From assembly GCA_029990175.1 (NCBI GenBank), contig JARKIP010000005.1, positions 71,704,001 to 71,768,000 on the forward strand: a stretch of 64,000 nucleotides of DNA. Reading direction: 5' to 3'. Of the stretch, positions 41,204-50,935 are shown one piece after another. The translations under genes were made by a program, and so were the position numbers. The notes beneath the pieces were generated by a model that had not been told where the DNA came from, did not search any database, and saw nothing but the letters and a program-made list of their open reading frames with translations. Source of the stretch: Petunia secreta (Eukaryota > Streptophyta > Magnoliopsida > Solanales > Solanaceae). How positions within the stretch are numbered: the stretch's first letter is position 1; the number at the start of each line of letters is the position of its first letter.

Positions 41204-42579
41204 TATAGATGTCAAACGGGTAGGGGTCTACCGTTAAAGTCCGGATCCAGATCCACTAAAATCTGACCCCATCCGAATCAGTAAAAATCGTAAAAATTTC
41301 GCGTAGGGGCCTGTTTGGCGAGCGCTAATTGATTTGTAGCCGTCAAAAAGAAATTCGTTGAGAAATAGCCACCTCCGGACAAGTCCCAGTATTTTATTAT
41401 GAGACTTTATATAAAGCTTCAGTAAACTAACCTCAGTATAAAATACGGGAGCTTTGAAACAGTATTTTGTTATTGGACTTTATATATAAAGCTTCAGTCA
41501 CATAACAAAATAATGGGACCTTTGTTATGGGATAAATCCCATTATTTTGTTATGGGATAAAGTCCCATAACAAAATACGGGGGCTTTGAACAAAACTAGT
41601 CTACGGTGTTTTCCAACGCTAATGAGCGTAAGTGTGCGCGCGAATTTTTGGCTATTTCTCAATTAATTCTGAAACGGTGGATGAAACTCTTTGAGCGCGT
41701 CCAAAAATGGCTACGCATCAAAATTTCCCTTAAAAATCCGTACTCAGACCCGTAAACCCCCTAAAATACTCCTACCTGTACGGGTTTTTTTTTAACGAAT
41801 ACCCATACCCATTTAGACCCGGCAAAATTAGCGGGTATTAACGGATATACCCGTATCTGTTAAAATATAAAAAAAATAGAGATATTCGAAAAATAGAGAT
41901 ATTCGAAATCAGACCATTAGCAAGAGATCATCCAATTTTTTGAGACGTTGGAAAGACTTGATGATACCCGCCACTCTTTGGGTAGTAATGCTTTGGATGT
42001 TCTAGTGTTTTCATGAGACTGGATTAGATCGGAGCGAAGAAATCAAGAAATTGAAGATTCACTAGAACAAGATGATAACCTTGAAGAAATTCTGTTAAAA
42101 GACTACAGCCAAGCATAATCAATGGCACTTACACCGAATCACGAAGGAAATGATATAGAAGAAATTACACAAAAATTAGGCATATTTAAGTTAGTAATTT
42201 AAATTTGCATTATCTAATTTTGATGTTGCACTTTTTAAATTTGGAAGTTTAATGTTCAAAACTTTAATAGTTCACGTATCTTAATAAAAGTACGTCTTTG
42301 AGCTTTTTCTATCATTCATCTTTTCTTTTTTATTTGTTTTAAGTACTTAAACTAATATTATTAAAAATAAAATTAAAACTCGGACCCGATTTGTTAAGAC
42401 TCGGACCCATACCCGTACCCGTTAAGATCCGGACCCGTACGGGTAATTTTTTCCTATCCGAAATCAGGACCCATTAAGAACTCGTAAGTTAAATCCGTAC
42501 CCAAACCCGTACCCCTAACCCACAGGATTTATGATTTTACAATTCGAACCCAGACCCGTATACCCGTTGGACACCCATA
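41204..42579. mobile_element. Deleted hAT element, 1.4 kb
   Basis: Ends TATAGATGTCAAACGGGTA and, inverted, TATGGGTGTCCAACGGGTA are hAT-like. The flanks GTTCAACC (41,196-41,203) and GTTCATCC (42,580-42,587) are an 8-bp duplication with one mismatch. Subterminal GGACCCGTACC and CGGGTA repeats crowd both ends. A MULE-type element is nested inside at 41,290-41,729. At about 41,985-42,118 the plus strand encodes DWIRSERRNQEIEDSLEQ with a stop just upstream, the tail that follows the hAT dimerisation domain. Confidence 0.85.
41290..41729. mobile_element. Small MULE-type element, copy 1, 440 bp
   Basis: Starts GTAAAAATTTCGCG and ends CGCATCAAAATTTCCC, a weak inverted pair. The flanks GTAAAAATC and TTAAAAATC make a 9-bp duplication with one mismatch. 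The interior shares GAGAAATAGYCA, TATAAAGC and GGCTACGCATCAAAAT stretches with the copy at 60,141-60,505. It is nested in the hAT element, so it is younger than that insertion. Confidence 0.82.
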
Positions 42580-42630
42580 GTTCATCCACTCGAATTTGAG
42601 CTTATAATATACTTATGATTCAAAATTATA

Positions 42631-42841
42631 CTCCTCCATCCCAGATTGTATGTCGTAGTTTGGAATATAGGGGTCAAGATTTTTTTTTTAAAGCGGTTTA
42701 GACATTGATTCATCATATTTTTTAAACTAAGTTTTGTTATAAAATACTAACATAATTCAAAATATTAAAGAAAAATTCGCTCAAAGATCTTTTTTGACTT
42801 TCCAAATATTAAATATGACATATTTTCTGGATTGGAGGGAG
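42631..42841. mobile_element. Stowaway-type MITE, about 211 bp
   Basis: CTCCTCCATCCCAGATTGTA at the left and ATTTTCTGGATTGGAGGGAG at the right are imperfect inverted ends, with TA at the left border and TTA at the right. The interior is AT-rich and non-coding. Confidence 0.75.
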
Positions 42842-43150
42842 TTATATCATGCACCTAAACCTTTTCGTGGCAGGGAAGGGACATAACTAGTATTTGTGTT
42901 AAAAATTTTAGTTAATTTGTATGAATAATCTATTTAGAATCCAATAAGCAAGAAAAGTAATTGTTCAGAATACATAAATTTGAAATTCTATATCCACGTT
43001 CTGCTCGGGGGAATAATTTTCTCAAGCTCGACATTATAATATAATGGTTGCAACTGCGGTCTCCAACCAATGAATTCGCCTCTTTTTCTTTCTCTTTCTT
43101 AATCATGGTCCATCCCTTTACTAGAAAAAATATAAATAAGTAACATAGTG

Positions 43151-43387
43151 CTCCCTTTGTTCTAAAATAGTTGTCATAGTTTGACTTGGAGCGGAGTTTA
43201 AAAAATGTGGTAAGATTTTTGAAATTTGTGGTCCAAAATAAGTCATACATAAATATGTGGCTATAAAGCATTTCATTAAGGGTAAAGTAGTAGTTTCAAC
43301 TCAAAAATATTTCTAAATTTAGAATTGTGTAATTCTTTTTGGAACGGACTAATAAGGAAACTATGATAACTTTTGAAACAGAGGGAG
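43151..43387. mobile_element. Stowaway-type MITE, inverted copy of the one at 1,129
   Basis: CTCCCTTTGTTCTAAAATAG and TTTTGAAACAGAGGGAG are its ends. The interior is the reverse complement of the 1,129-1,367 element with scattered changes. The TA duplication is eroded. Confidence 0.85.
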
Positions 43388-44014
43388 TCCTATGAAAGAA
43401 CTATCGTCTACTATCTTCTCATTTTAATTTGTTTGATCAATTAGAATGTTTTTCAATATATTAAATTACGTCATTTCACATAACTTTAGTTGAATGTATG
43501 ATGTTACATAACCTAGAAAAACTAGATTATCTTAACGTAATCTTCTTGGTGAAGTATTGAAAAGAGAGTATGGAAGGTATAGGAACAAAAGCAAATGATA
43601 GGAAGGAGTAAAAGGAGAAAGTGGTGTGAAGTGGTTTGATTGTTAATCTTAGCTGTGAAGTGATGACTTAGTGTTATCATTAAAGTTTGGTGGATTACTG
43701 GATTAAAAAAATTTGTTAGCATTTTGTTTTTGCGCCTAATTATGGATATTACCGTTCAATTATTCGTGGATGATACGTATCACTTTGTTTTGGCATTTTC
43801 TTAAGGCTATATGTAACCGTTATCTTAACCCATCATGAGTTAATTCACACTGGTTTACTAATAAGATTTTGACCAAATGTAGTGCTTTAAGTACTCATTA
43901 CTAACGTTAACAGGAGGACATGTTTTGATTATATAGCTCTACCCAACTTGTATTATACAAAATATAACGTGGAGACCAGAGAAAGAGTTACTATGTTTTT
44001 AGTGTAAATACAAC
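43388..44014. other. Intergenic, nothing recognised
   Basis: AT-rich sequence between the MITE and the Tat-type element. It ends with ACAAC at 44,010-44,014, the left target duplication of that element. Confidence 0.55.
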
Positions 44015-44570
44015 TGTATTGGGTGAAAATTGTCGCCTTCGGTCAACACCTCGAGATGGTAGACCGAAGAGAAAACGAGCTGATGCTCCGAAGGAAAATA
44101 ATCGATCTCGTGGTTGAATCACCGAAGTCAACGTCCAATGGCGCGACCGAAGACAAGTTAAACTTTGGGCTTCGGTGACAAGCCATCCTACTCGAACAGT
44201 AAGGTCAGACGACCGAAGCCTTGTGACAAGGCTTCGGTTACCACCTCGGTTCCAACGGCTTTGCAGCCCACTACTTCGTCCCACTTTCTTCTCCATGCTG
44301 CTGTTCAGATCGTGGGGGATGCATTTGCTGATGATGGGGAACGTGGGCATGGCCCTTAGGCCTATAAATAGAAGCTCATTTTGTATTATAGGCATCCAGA
44401 AATTTGTACTGAAACGCTGCCCAAATTTGTAATCACATTCATATATTGAAATACAGTTATTTCTTCGCATTTACATCTCTTCCGCATATTATTTAGACTT
44501 TGATACGAAGAATTGCTTGTATCCGAACCCAAATTCGATTTGTACACCTAAACTGATTTAGGCCCATACA
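44015..44570 (+). repeat. Left (5') LTR of the Tat element
   Basis: 556 bp. It is rich in the motif CTTCGGT/ACCGAAG, which occurs about eight times and can pair with itself. The promoter lies at 44,363-44,370. Confidence 0.96.
44363..44370 (+). promoter_or_regulatory. LTR TATA box
   Basis: TATAAATA in CCTATAAATAGAAGC context. Transcription would begin about 30 bases further, leaving an R-U5 of about 170 bases before the primer site. The same box lies in the right LTR near 54,570. Confidence 0.75.
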
Positions 44571-44572
44571 AA

Positions 44573-44590
44573 TTGGCGCCGTCTGTGGGG
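44573..44590 (+). other. Primer-binding site of the Tat element
   Basis: TTGGCGCCGTCTGTGGGG lies two bases inside the LTR. This is a widespread primer site in plant Tat-like elements; I do not assign the tRNA. Confidence 0.8.
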
Positions 44591-44660
44591 ATATAAGCAG
44601 TAACGCTTTGTTCCAAAGTTCCAAATCTGTCCTTTGTCAAAAGTTTTGCGATTCAACGTT

Positions 44661-46790
44661 ATGGCTGATAACGATAACAATGGTAACAGCGATCGGGTTG
44701 ACGTTCCGTTGAACCAACAACCCCTCGCCCCAATGACAACTGAAGAATTTCAAATGTATGTTGTCACCACACTAAGAGCTCTCCAAAGCAAACAGGATGA
44801 GCAGGCTAGTATCAACGCCGAGTTCCGCGCTTCATTGGAAGTGAGAAATAGCGCTGCCCCAAACAGTGCCCAGCCTTCGGCTCCTGGTGGAGGCATCCCG
44901 CCCTTCGTTCCTCCGGGCGCGACAACAGGGGGACCTCACAATGGAGCCACGTCTGGGGGCTCGGGGAACAACCCAACTGCCACGCCACACTTCGGGACGT
45001 TTCCTACTGTGGCAGAAACAACGTCCTCGGTCAACGTTGAAAGAATGAGTAGAGAAATTGAGGCTCGCATTGAGGCGCGCGTAGAAAAGCGCCTCGAAAG
45101 CTTGCCGGGGATAAGTAAGGAGGAAGACGACCTCGACATCGAGCAATACAGGGAGCAGCCCTATAAGCCCGAAGCAGCTCCAACCCCAACTCCCCCGGGC
45201 TTCAAACTCACGTTCCTTAAAAAGTATGATGGGACGACTGATCCCAAGGAGCATATAAGGGAATACATGTCTATAAAGAGCAACGACTTAACATCTACGC
45301 AGCTCGAGTCGATGTTCTTAAAGAAGTTTGGTCAGTCGTTAGAAAAAGGGGCTCTTCGGTGGTATTTGTGCTTACCAGCGGGGTCAATCTCCTCGTTTAA
45401 AGAATTATCCAGCGCCTTTGTCAAGGCTCACACCGGGGCGCAAAAGATCCTCCAGAGGAAGGAGGATATATGTGAAGTGAAGCAACGGCCCGGTGAGCCA
45501 CTTAAAGAGTTTCTTGAGCGGTTCCATGCTGAACACATGGAATTGCCTCGGATGGATGATATCCTGGCCATCATGGCATTTGAAAAGGGTATCAATAGTC
45601 GCAATTCTGGCACTGCAGCTGAATTGCGTAAGGAGTTACAACAATATCAGGTCCTGACGTGGGAGGATCTGCATAGATGCGCTTACTCCAAAATCAGATT
45701 GGAGGAAGCGGAGTTCAAGAACCGAGGTTATCATCAGCATAACCGAGGTGACACTTCAAATCGCGCCGAGGCGCCACGAAATAATTCGAAGGGGAGGTAC
45801 GAACCTTACACTTAGACGAGGCAGCATGTTAGCCAGCGGTTGGGAAACGCCCTCGGTAACTCATACCCAGCCTTTCATATAAGCCAAAGGCTCGGAGGGA
45901 AGGTTCAACCCAATATGAACCAAAGAAATCCCTCGAGCTCCGCTTCGGTCCCTAGAAAGGATCTTCCTCGGATCCAAGATTATAACTTCAACATATCGAC
46001 CTCGGAGCTGATCGACGTTGTCAAGGGGACAGCCGGGGTAAGGGTTCCCAAAGATATGAGGACCCCGGCAGACAAAAGAGACCACAAACTGCATTGTGAG
46101 TTCCACGCAGATTATGGCCACAGAACCGAGGACTGCAAAGCCTTGCGCCTCGAGGTAGCCCACCTACTGAAGAAGGGAGTCTTGGCCGACTTCCTCACTG
46201 ATAAAGAGAAAGATAACTTTTCCAAGAACCGAGGTGATGGACAACCACCTCGAGCTCCACCCCCTGAAAGAGTGGTGAATGTTATAACCGGGGGGTCAAA
46301 AGTGAACGGCGTGAACTTTGCCGCTGCCAAAAAGTTCGCTAAGCTCTCCATCACTATGGAGAAAAGAACTCGGGTTGGAGGCTCGGGCAAAGATATCGTC
46401 TTCGACGACGATGACTGTGATGGGATGATGTTCCCCCATCACGACGCTCTAGTCATCATGTTGAGGATCAATGACTCTGACATCAAAAGAGTCTTGATCG
46501 ACCCCGGTAGCTCAATTAACATAATTAGCTACGGGGCTGTTAAGAAGATGTGGTTGAAGGGTGAAGTTGTTCCCAAGTCAACAGTGTTAGCTGGCTTCAG
46601 CAACTCCACGGAGAAGACATTGGGTGAGATCACACTCAAAACATTCGCCGAGGGGATTACCAAAGAAACACTGTTCCAAGTTATGCCCGAGGATCTAGCT
46701 TACAATGTGATCCTCGGAAGACCATGGATCCACTCCATGGAGGTTGTCCCTTCCACTCTACATCAAGTAATCAAATTCCCTACACCTTAG
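44661..46790 (+). pseudogene. Tat gag and protease
   Basis: The start is the ATG of MADNDNNGNSDRV. The single frame of 710 codons has one internal TAG at 45,813-45,815 and ends at TAG 46,788-46,790. Contents in order: a coiled N-terminus (about codons 110-140, ERMSREIEARIEARVEKRLE); the gag core ALRWYLCLPAGSISSFKELS; the zinc-binding box CEFHADYGHRTEDC; and the protease site VLIDPGSSINIISYGAVKKM, then YNVILGRPWIHSM. Gag packages RNA and protease matures the polyprotein. The final stop replaces the Trp of the usual FPTPWG phrase, cutting off pol from the same frame. Confidence 0.9.
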
Positions 46791-47173
46791 GGAGTTAGAT
46801 CAGTCAAAGGGGAGCAGCGAGTAGCAAGGGAGTGCTATTCAGTTGCGCTAAAAAGTAGAGTCGCCCCGGTTGGGCAAAAACAATAGCAACGACAGGATTC
46901 GGGGTCAAGCGGGGAGGACGCCCGAGGAGAAGTCGAAAAGATTCCACCCTGTGTTCAAGAGCCTCGGAAGCAAAAGGCCGATGACTCAACTATTGAAGAG
47001 TTGGAGTCTTTCACTCTATTGAAAGATTTCCCCGATAGGAGAGTGTTTGTCGGCTCGGAGTTGGACCCGGAGTCGAAAAAAGCAATCATAGAAGTTTTGA
47101 AGTCCAACCATGATTGTTTTGCCTGGTCGCATTCAGACATGACGGGTATCGATCCGGAGATCATGACCCACAA

Positions 47174-48478
47174 ACTGAATGGCAAGAGAATGGCTTCATC
47201 AGAGAAGTGAAATACCACGAGTGGCTGGCCAATGTAGTAGTTGTGCCGAAGAAGAATGGTAAGTGGAGAATGTGCGTAGACTACACTGATCTGAACAAAG
47301 CTTGCCCCAAAGACTCATATCCACTATCACAAATTGACAGGTTAATAGACTCCACGGCTGGACATAAACTATTAACTTTCCTAGATGCATATTCGGGGTA
47401 CAACCAAATTCTCATGGACCCGAAGGACGAAGACAAGACCTCGTTCATCACAGACCGAGGTACCTTCTGTTACAAAGTGATGCCCTTCGGTCTAAAGAAC
47501 GCCGGGGCGACATACCAAAGGTTAGTGTGTCGCATGTTTAAAGAGTACATCGGAAAGTCTATGGAGGTCTACATAGACAACATGCTCATCAAATCGATCC
47601 AAATGGAGGATCATTTGAATCATCTGAGGGAAGCTTTTGCTGTATTGAGACAATATGGTATGAAATTGAACCCTGAGAAGTGCGCCTTCGGCGTAGGATC
47701 AGGCAAGTTCTTGGGTTTTATTGTCTCCGAACGAGGAATCGAAGCAAACCCAGATAAAATCAGAGCTATTGAAGAAATCCCCGAGGAGCTAACCGGGGTA
47801 AAGGAAGTTCAACGCTTAACTGGCCGAGTCGCTGTCTTGAGTCGCTTTATCTCAAGGTCCTCGGAGCGATGCCACAAGTTCTTCTCCGTTTTGAGAAAGA
47901 ACAATCACTTCGAGTGGACACCGGAGTGTAAACAAGCGTTGAAAGATCTGAAGCAATACTTGGCTAACGCACCGTTGCTTGCCAAGCCAAAGGAAGGAGA
48001 GACATTGCTGGTATATTTGGCAGTGTCCGAGGTGTCAGTCAGTGCAGTGCTGGTTCGGGAGGAAGATTGCAAACAACAGCCCATCTATTATGTGAGCAAG
48101 ACACTCCTCGATGCTGAAACCAAGTACCCACACTTGGAAAAATTAGCACTTGCTTTACTCATTACTGCTCGGAAACTACGGCCCTATTTTCAATGTCACC
48201 CAATAGCAGTAGTTTCAACTTTCCTCTTGAGAAATATATTGCACAAACCAGAGTTGTCGGGGAGGTTATCCAAATGGGCGGTTGAGCTAAGTGAGTATGA
48301 CATCACTTATCAACCTCGAACTGCCATTAAGTCCCAAGTCTTGGCAGACTTCGTGGCTGATTTCAGCATTGGAATTTTGCCTGAGGCAGAAAAGGAAAAC
48401 TCCGTGGCAAAGGATCCCCTTCGGGACTATGGGTACTATACATTGATGGGGCAACAAACTCCAAAGGTTCGGGGTTAG
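47174..48478 (+). pseudogene. Tat reverse transcriptase and first RNase H
   Basis: ENGFIREVKYHEWLANVVVV opens the RT. MCVDYTDLNKACPKDSYPL and TFLDAYSGYNQILM (first catalytic Asp) follow. The active-site box reads VYIDNMLIKS instead of VYVDDMLVKS, so one of the two essential Asp residues is Asn. RNase H follows (LLVYLAVSEVSVSAVLVRE, then PIYYVSKTLLDAETKYPHLE). A deletion just upstream fused THKLN directly to the RT start and shifted the frame. Copying activity is very unlikely. Confidence 0.92.
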
Positions 48479-48955
48479 GCATTGTATTGAGGGCACCCAC
48501 CGGGGAAAAGGTCAGGCATTCGGTTCGATTAAAAAAAGTAACCAACAACGAAGCGAAATATGAAGCGGCTCTAGCAGGCTTGGAGTTAGCTAAAGAAACG
48601 GGGGTTGAAAGAATCGAACAAAGGTGTGATTCACTATTGGTGGTCAACCAGATCCTCGGTGATTATACGGCTTGAGAGCCCAGAATGCAGCTATACTTGG
48701 ATCGGGCACAAAGGATCTTAACACAATTCCAAGAATGGAAAATTAAGCAAGTACCTTGGGAGGAGAATACCGGGCTGACGCCTTGGCAAATCTTGGTTCG
48801 GCGATCGATGAAACCCACTCGGGGACTGACTCGGTGGTTCGATTGCTATCAGCGCAAATGAGAGAGATGAAACTACAAGTTAACTCCGTGGATAACTGTT
48901 GGGATTGGCGAAGTAATTCATCTCCTACTTCGACTCGGGGACTGTCCCCCAAGAT
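48430..48955 (+). pseudogene. Tat second (archaeal-type) RNase H
   Basis: Three frames are needed. VLYIDGATNSKGSGLGIVLR starts the domain. TNNEAKYEAALAGLELAKET holds the catalytic Glu. QRCDSLLVVNQILGDY holds the next Asp, and ADALANLGSAIDET holds the last Asp. A TGA after DYTA and a one-base shift near 48,765 inactivate it. The additional RNase H is a known trait of Tat and Athila-related elements. Confidence 0.85.
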
Positions 48956-48970
48956 AGAAAAGAATCAAGA

Positions 48971-50140
48971 ATGCTGAGGACTCAAGCAGCCTCGTATCAC
49001 TTGATCGAAGGCAATTTATACAAAAGGTTGTATTGCGGCCCGATGGCCAAATGCTTGGGCCCCGACGAGGCAAGGTACGTGATGGCTGAAGTGCACGAGG
49101 GCGAATGTGGCAACCACTCAGGGGGAAAATCTCTGGTGCGTAAATTGTTAAGAGCTGGGTATTATTGGCCCACAATAAGTGCCGATGTGAAAACCTTCGT
49201 GCAAAAATGTGATAAATGCCAACGCCATGGGCGGATGATCCACCAACAGTCTGAGCCTCTTCATTCGGTGGTGTCACCATGGCCCTTCATGAAATGGGGA
49301 ATGGATGTCGTAGGACCATTACCCAAAGGGAAATGTGGTGTTCGTTTCATCTTAGTGTTGACCGATTACTTTACAAAATGGGTGGAAGCGGCGGCTCTCA
49401 CCGAAATGAAGCAAAAGCAAGTGATCGACTTCATTAGAAAGAATATCATCTATAGGTTCGGCCTCCCAAGGGAAATCTCTTGTGACAACGGTAAACAATT
49501 TATGGGGGCAGCCATCACCGATTTCTTCAAACAATGGGGGATCAAAAGAATTGCCTCGACTCCCTATCATCCAAGTGCCAATGGCCAAGCTGAGTCTTCA
49601 AACAGGATCATAATTGAAAATTTGAAGAAGCGACTCGATGAGAAGAAAGGTCCATGGCCCGATGAGTTGCCCGGGGTGTTGTGGGCCATGCGAACAACGG
49701 AGAAGAACAGCACCGGTGAAACCCCCTTCTCACTAGCCTATGGCATGGACTCTCTCATCCCTGTAGAAGTGGGCGAACCAAGCCTTCGGTATGCTCACAC
49801 AGCCGAAGACGCTAATCAAGAGGCGATGCGCATTGAGCTAGACTTGCTCGAAGAGAAGAGGGAATTAGCTTTGGTTCGGCTTGTTGCCCAAAAGAGGCAG
49901 ATCGAGGCTTACCTCAACAGGAAAGCTAAATTTAGGGACTTCAAGATCGGAGATTATGTGTTGAAAACGGTGAACCAATCAACAAAGGAGGACAACGGAG
50001 GAAAGCTTATTGCAAATTGGGAAGGACCCTACAGGGTCAAAGCAATCGTTGGAAAAGGCTCTTATCAAATCGAGTCTCTCCAAGGAGAACTTGAACCTCT
50101 GAATTGGAACATCTCCCATCTGAAGCGATACTATTTTTAG
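48971..50140 (+). pseudogene. Tat integrase, intact reading frame
   Basis: A 389-codon frame. It has a zinc-binding HHCC region (HEGECGNH...CDKCQRHG) and a catalytic core with Asp in WGMDVVGPLPKGK, Asp in EISCDNGKQFMG and Glu in NGQAESSNRIIIENLKKRLD. The C-terminus is WEGPYRVKAIVGKGSYQIES, without a chromodomain. All three catalytic residues are present. It is called a pseudogene only because upstream lesions prevent its synthesis from the polyprotein. Confidence 0.9.
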
Positions 50141-50935
50141 CCAAGGTAAATATCTTCCCAACTCTTTTTCAATTAAACAGCCCCGAGCCGAATGACGCTC
50201 CCATGGCTTTCAAAAGAAATGTACTAACTTGCTCCTCGTTCCATCTTTTTGCTTGACCTCTTCAGGAAGCGAACCGAACCGTTTCCAGTGTTCGGATCTT
50301 CACCAAGATTCAGAACCGAACACTGGGGGGGAGAGAGAAGGGTTGATAACGAGGTCGACATCGAGCCTCCCAACCGAAGCTTATCTATCCGACAACCGGG
50401 GACTCATGCCCGAGGATTAGATTTAGTACATTGTAATTAGCCCGATAGCGGCGTATGACCAATCTGCTTTTATTGAAAGTTTGTTTTTACTTTTTCTACC
50501 CGAGGTCCATTTCGACTTGGTTTCGTGTAAACAGCCTTTTCGGGCTCATGGATATCAATAAAATGACTTTGTTTCCATTCATATAAGGTGACTTTGGTCT
50601 CATTCATTTTATCTATATAAATCTTGCACACCGAAGCTGCACAATGCATCGACTCGAGGGCGAGACGTCGTCCTAAGTTTGCATCGATTGAACTTAGTCC
50701 AAGTCTTGCAAGCATATCAGTTATTTCCAAAAAGTGTTCGATACATATGAAAAATCAACACACAAAATTCACAAAGCAATCTTTCATTAAAAGCCCGAAG
50801 GCTGGGATTATTTACATCCAAAATATGACCCGGAGGTCCAAAATATAAACATGAAAGCCCGAAGGCTAATATCCAAAAAAGGCACGAAGGCCCCAAAACA
50901 AAGGGAAAACGTCAAAGTTTTGCAAAGTATGAAGA
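50141..50935. other. Spacer between integrase and the antisense gene
   Basis: Non-coding internal region of the Tat element with CCCGAAGG-type motifs. Open frames here overlap on both strands without recognisable content. Confidence 0.5.

Noticed and set aside
44165..44432. Open frames within the Tat LTRs (both copies)
   Set aside because: Located in LTR sequence with promoter elements. Identical in both LTRs, so not independent genes.
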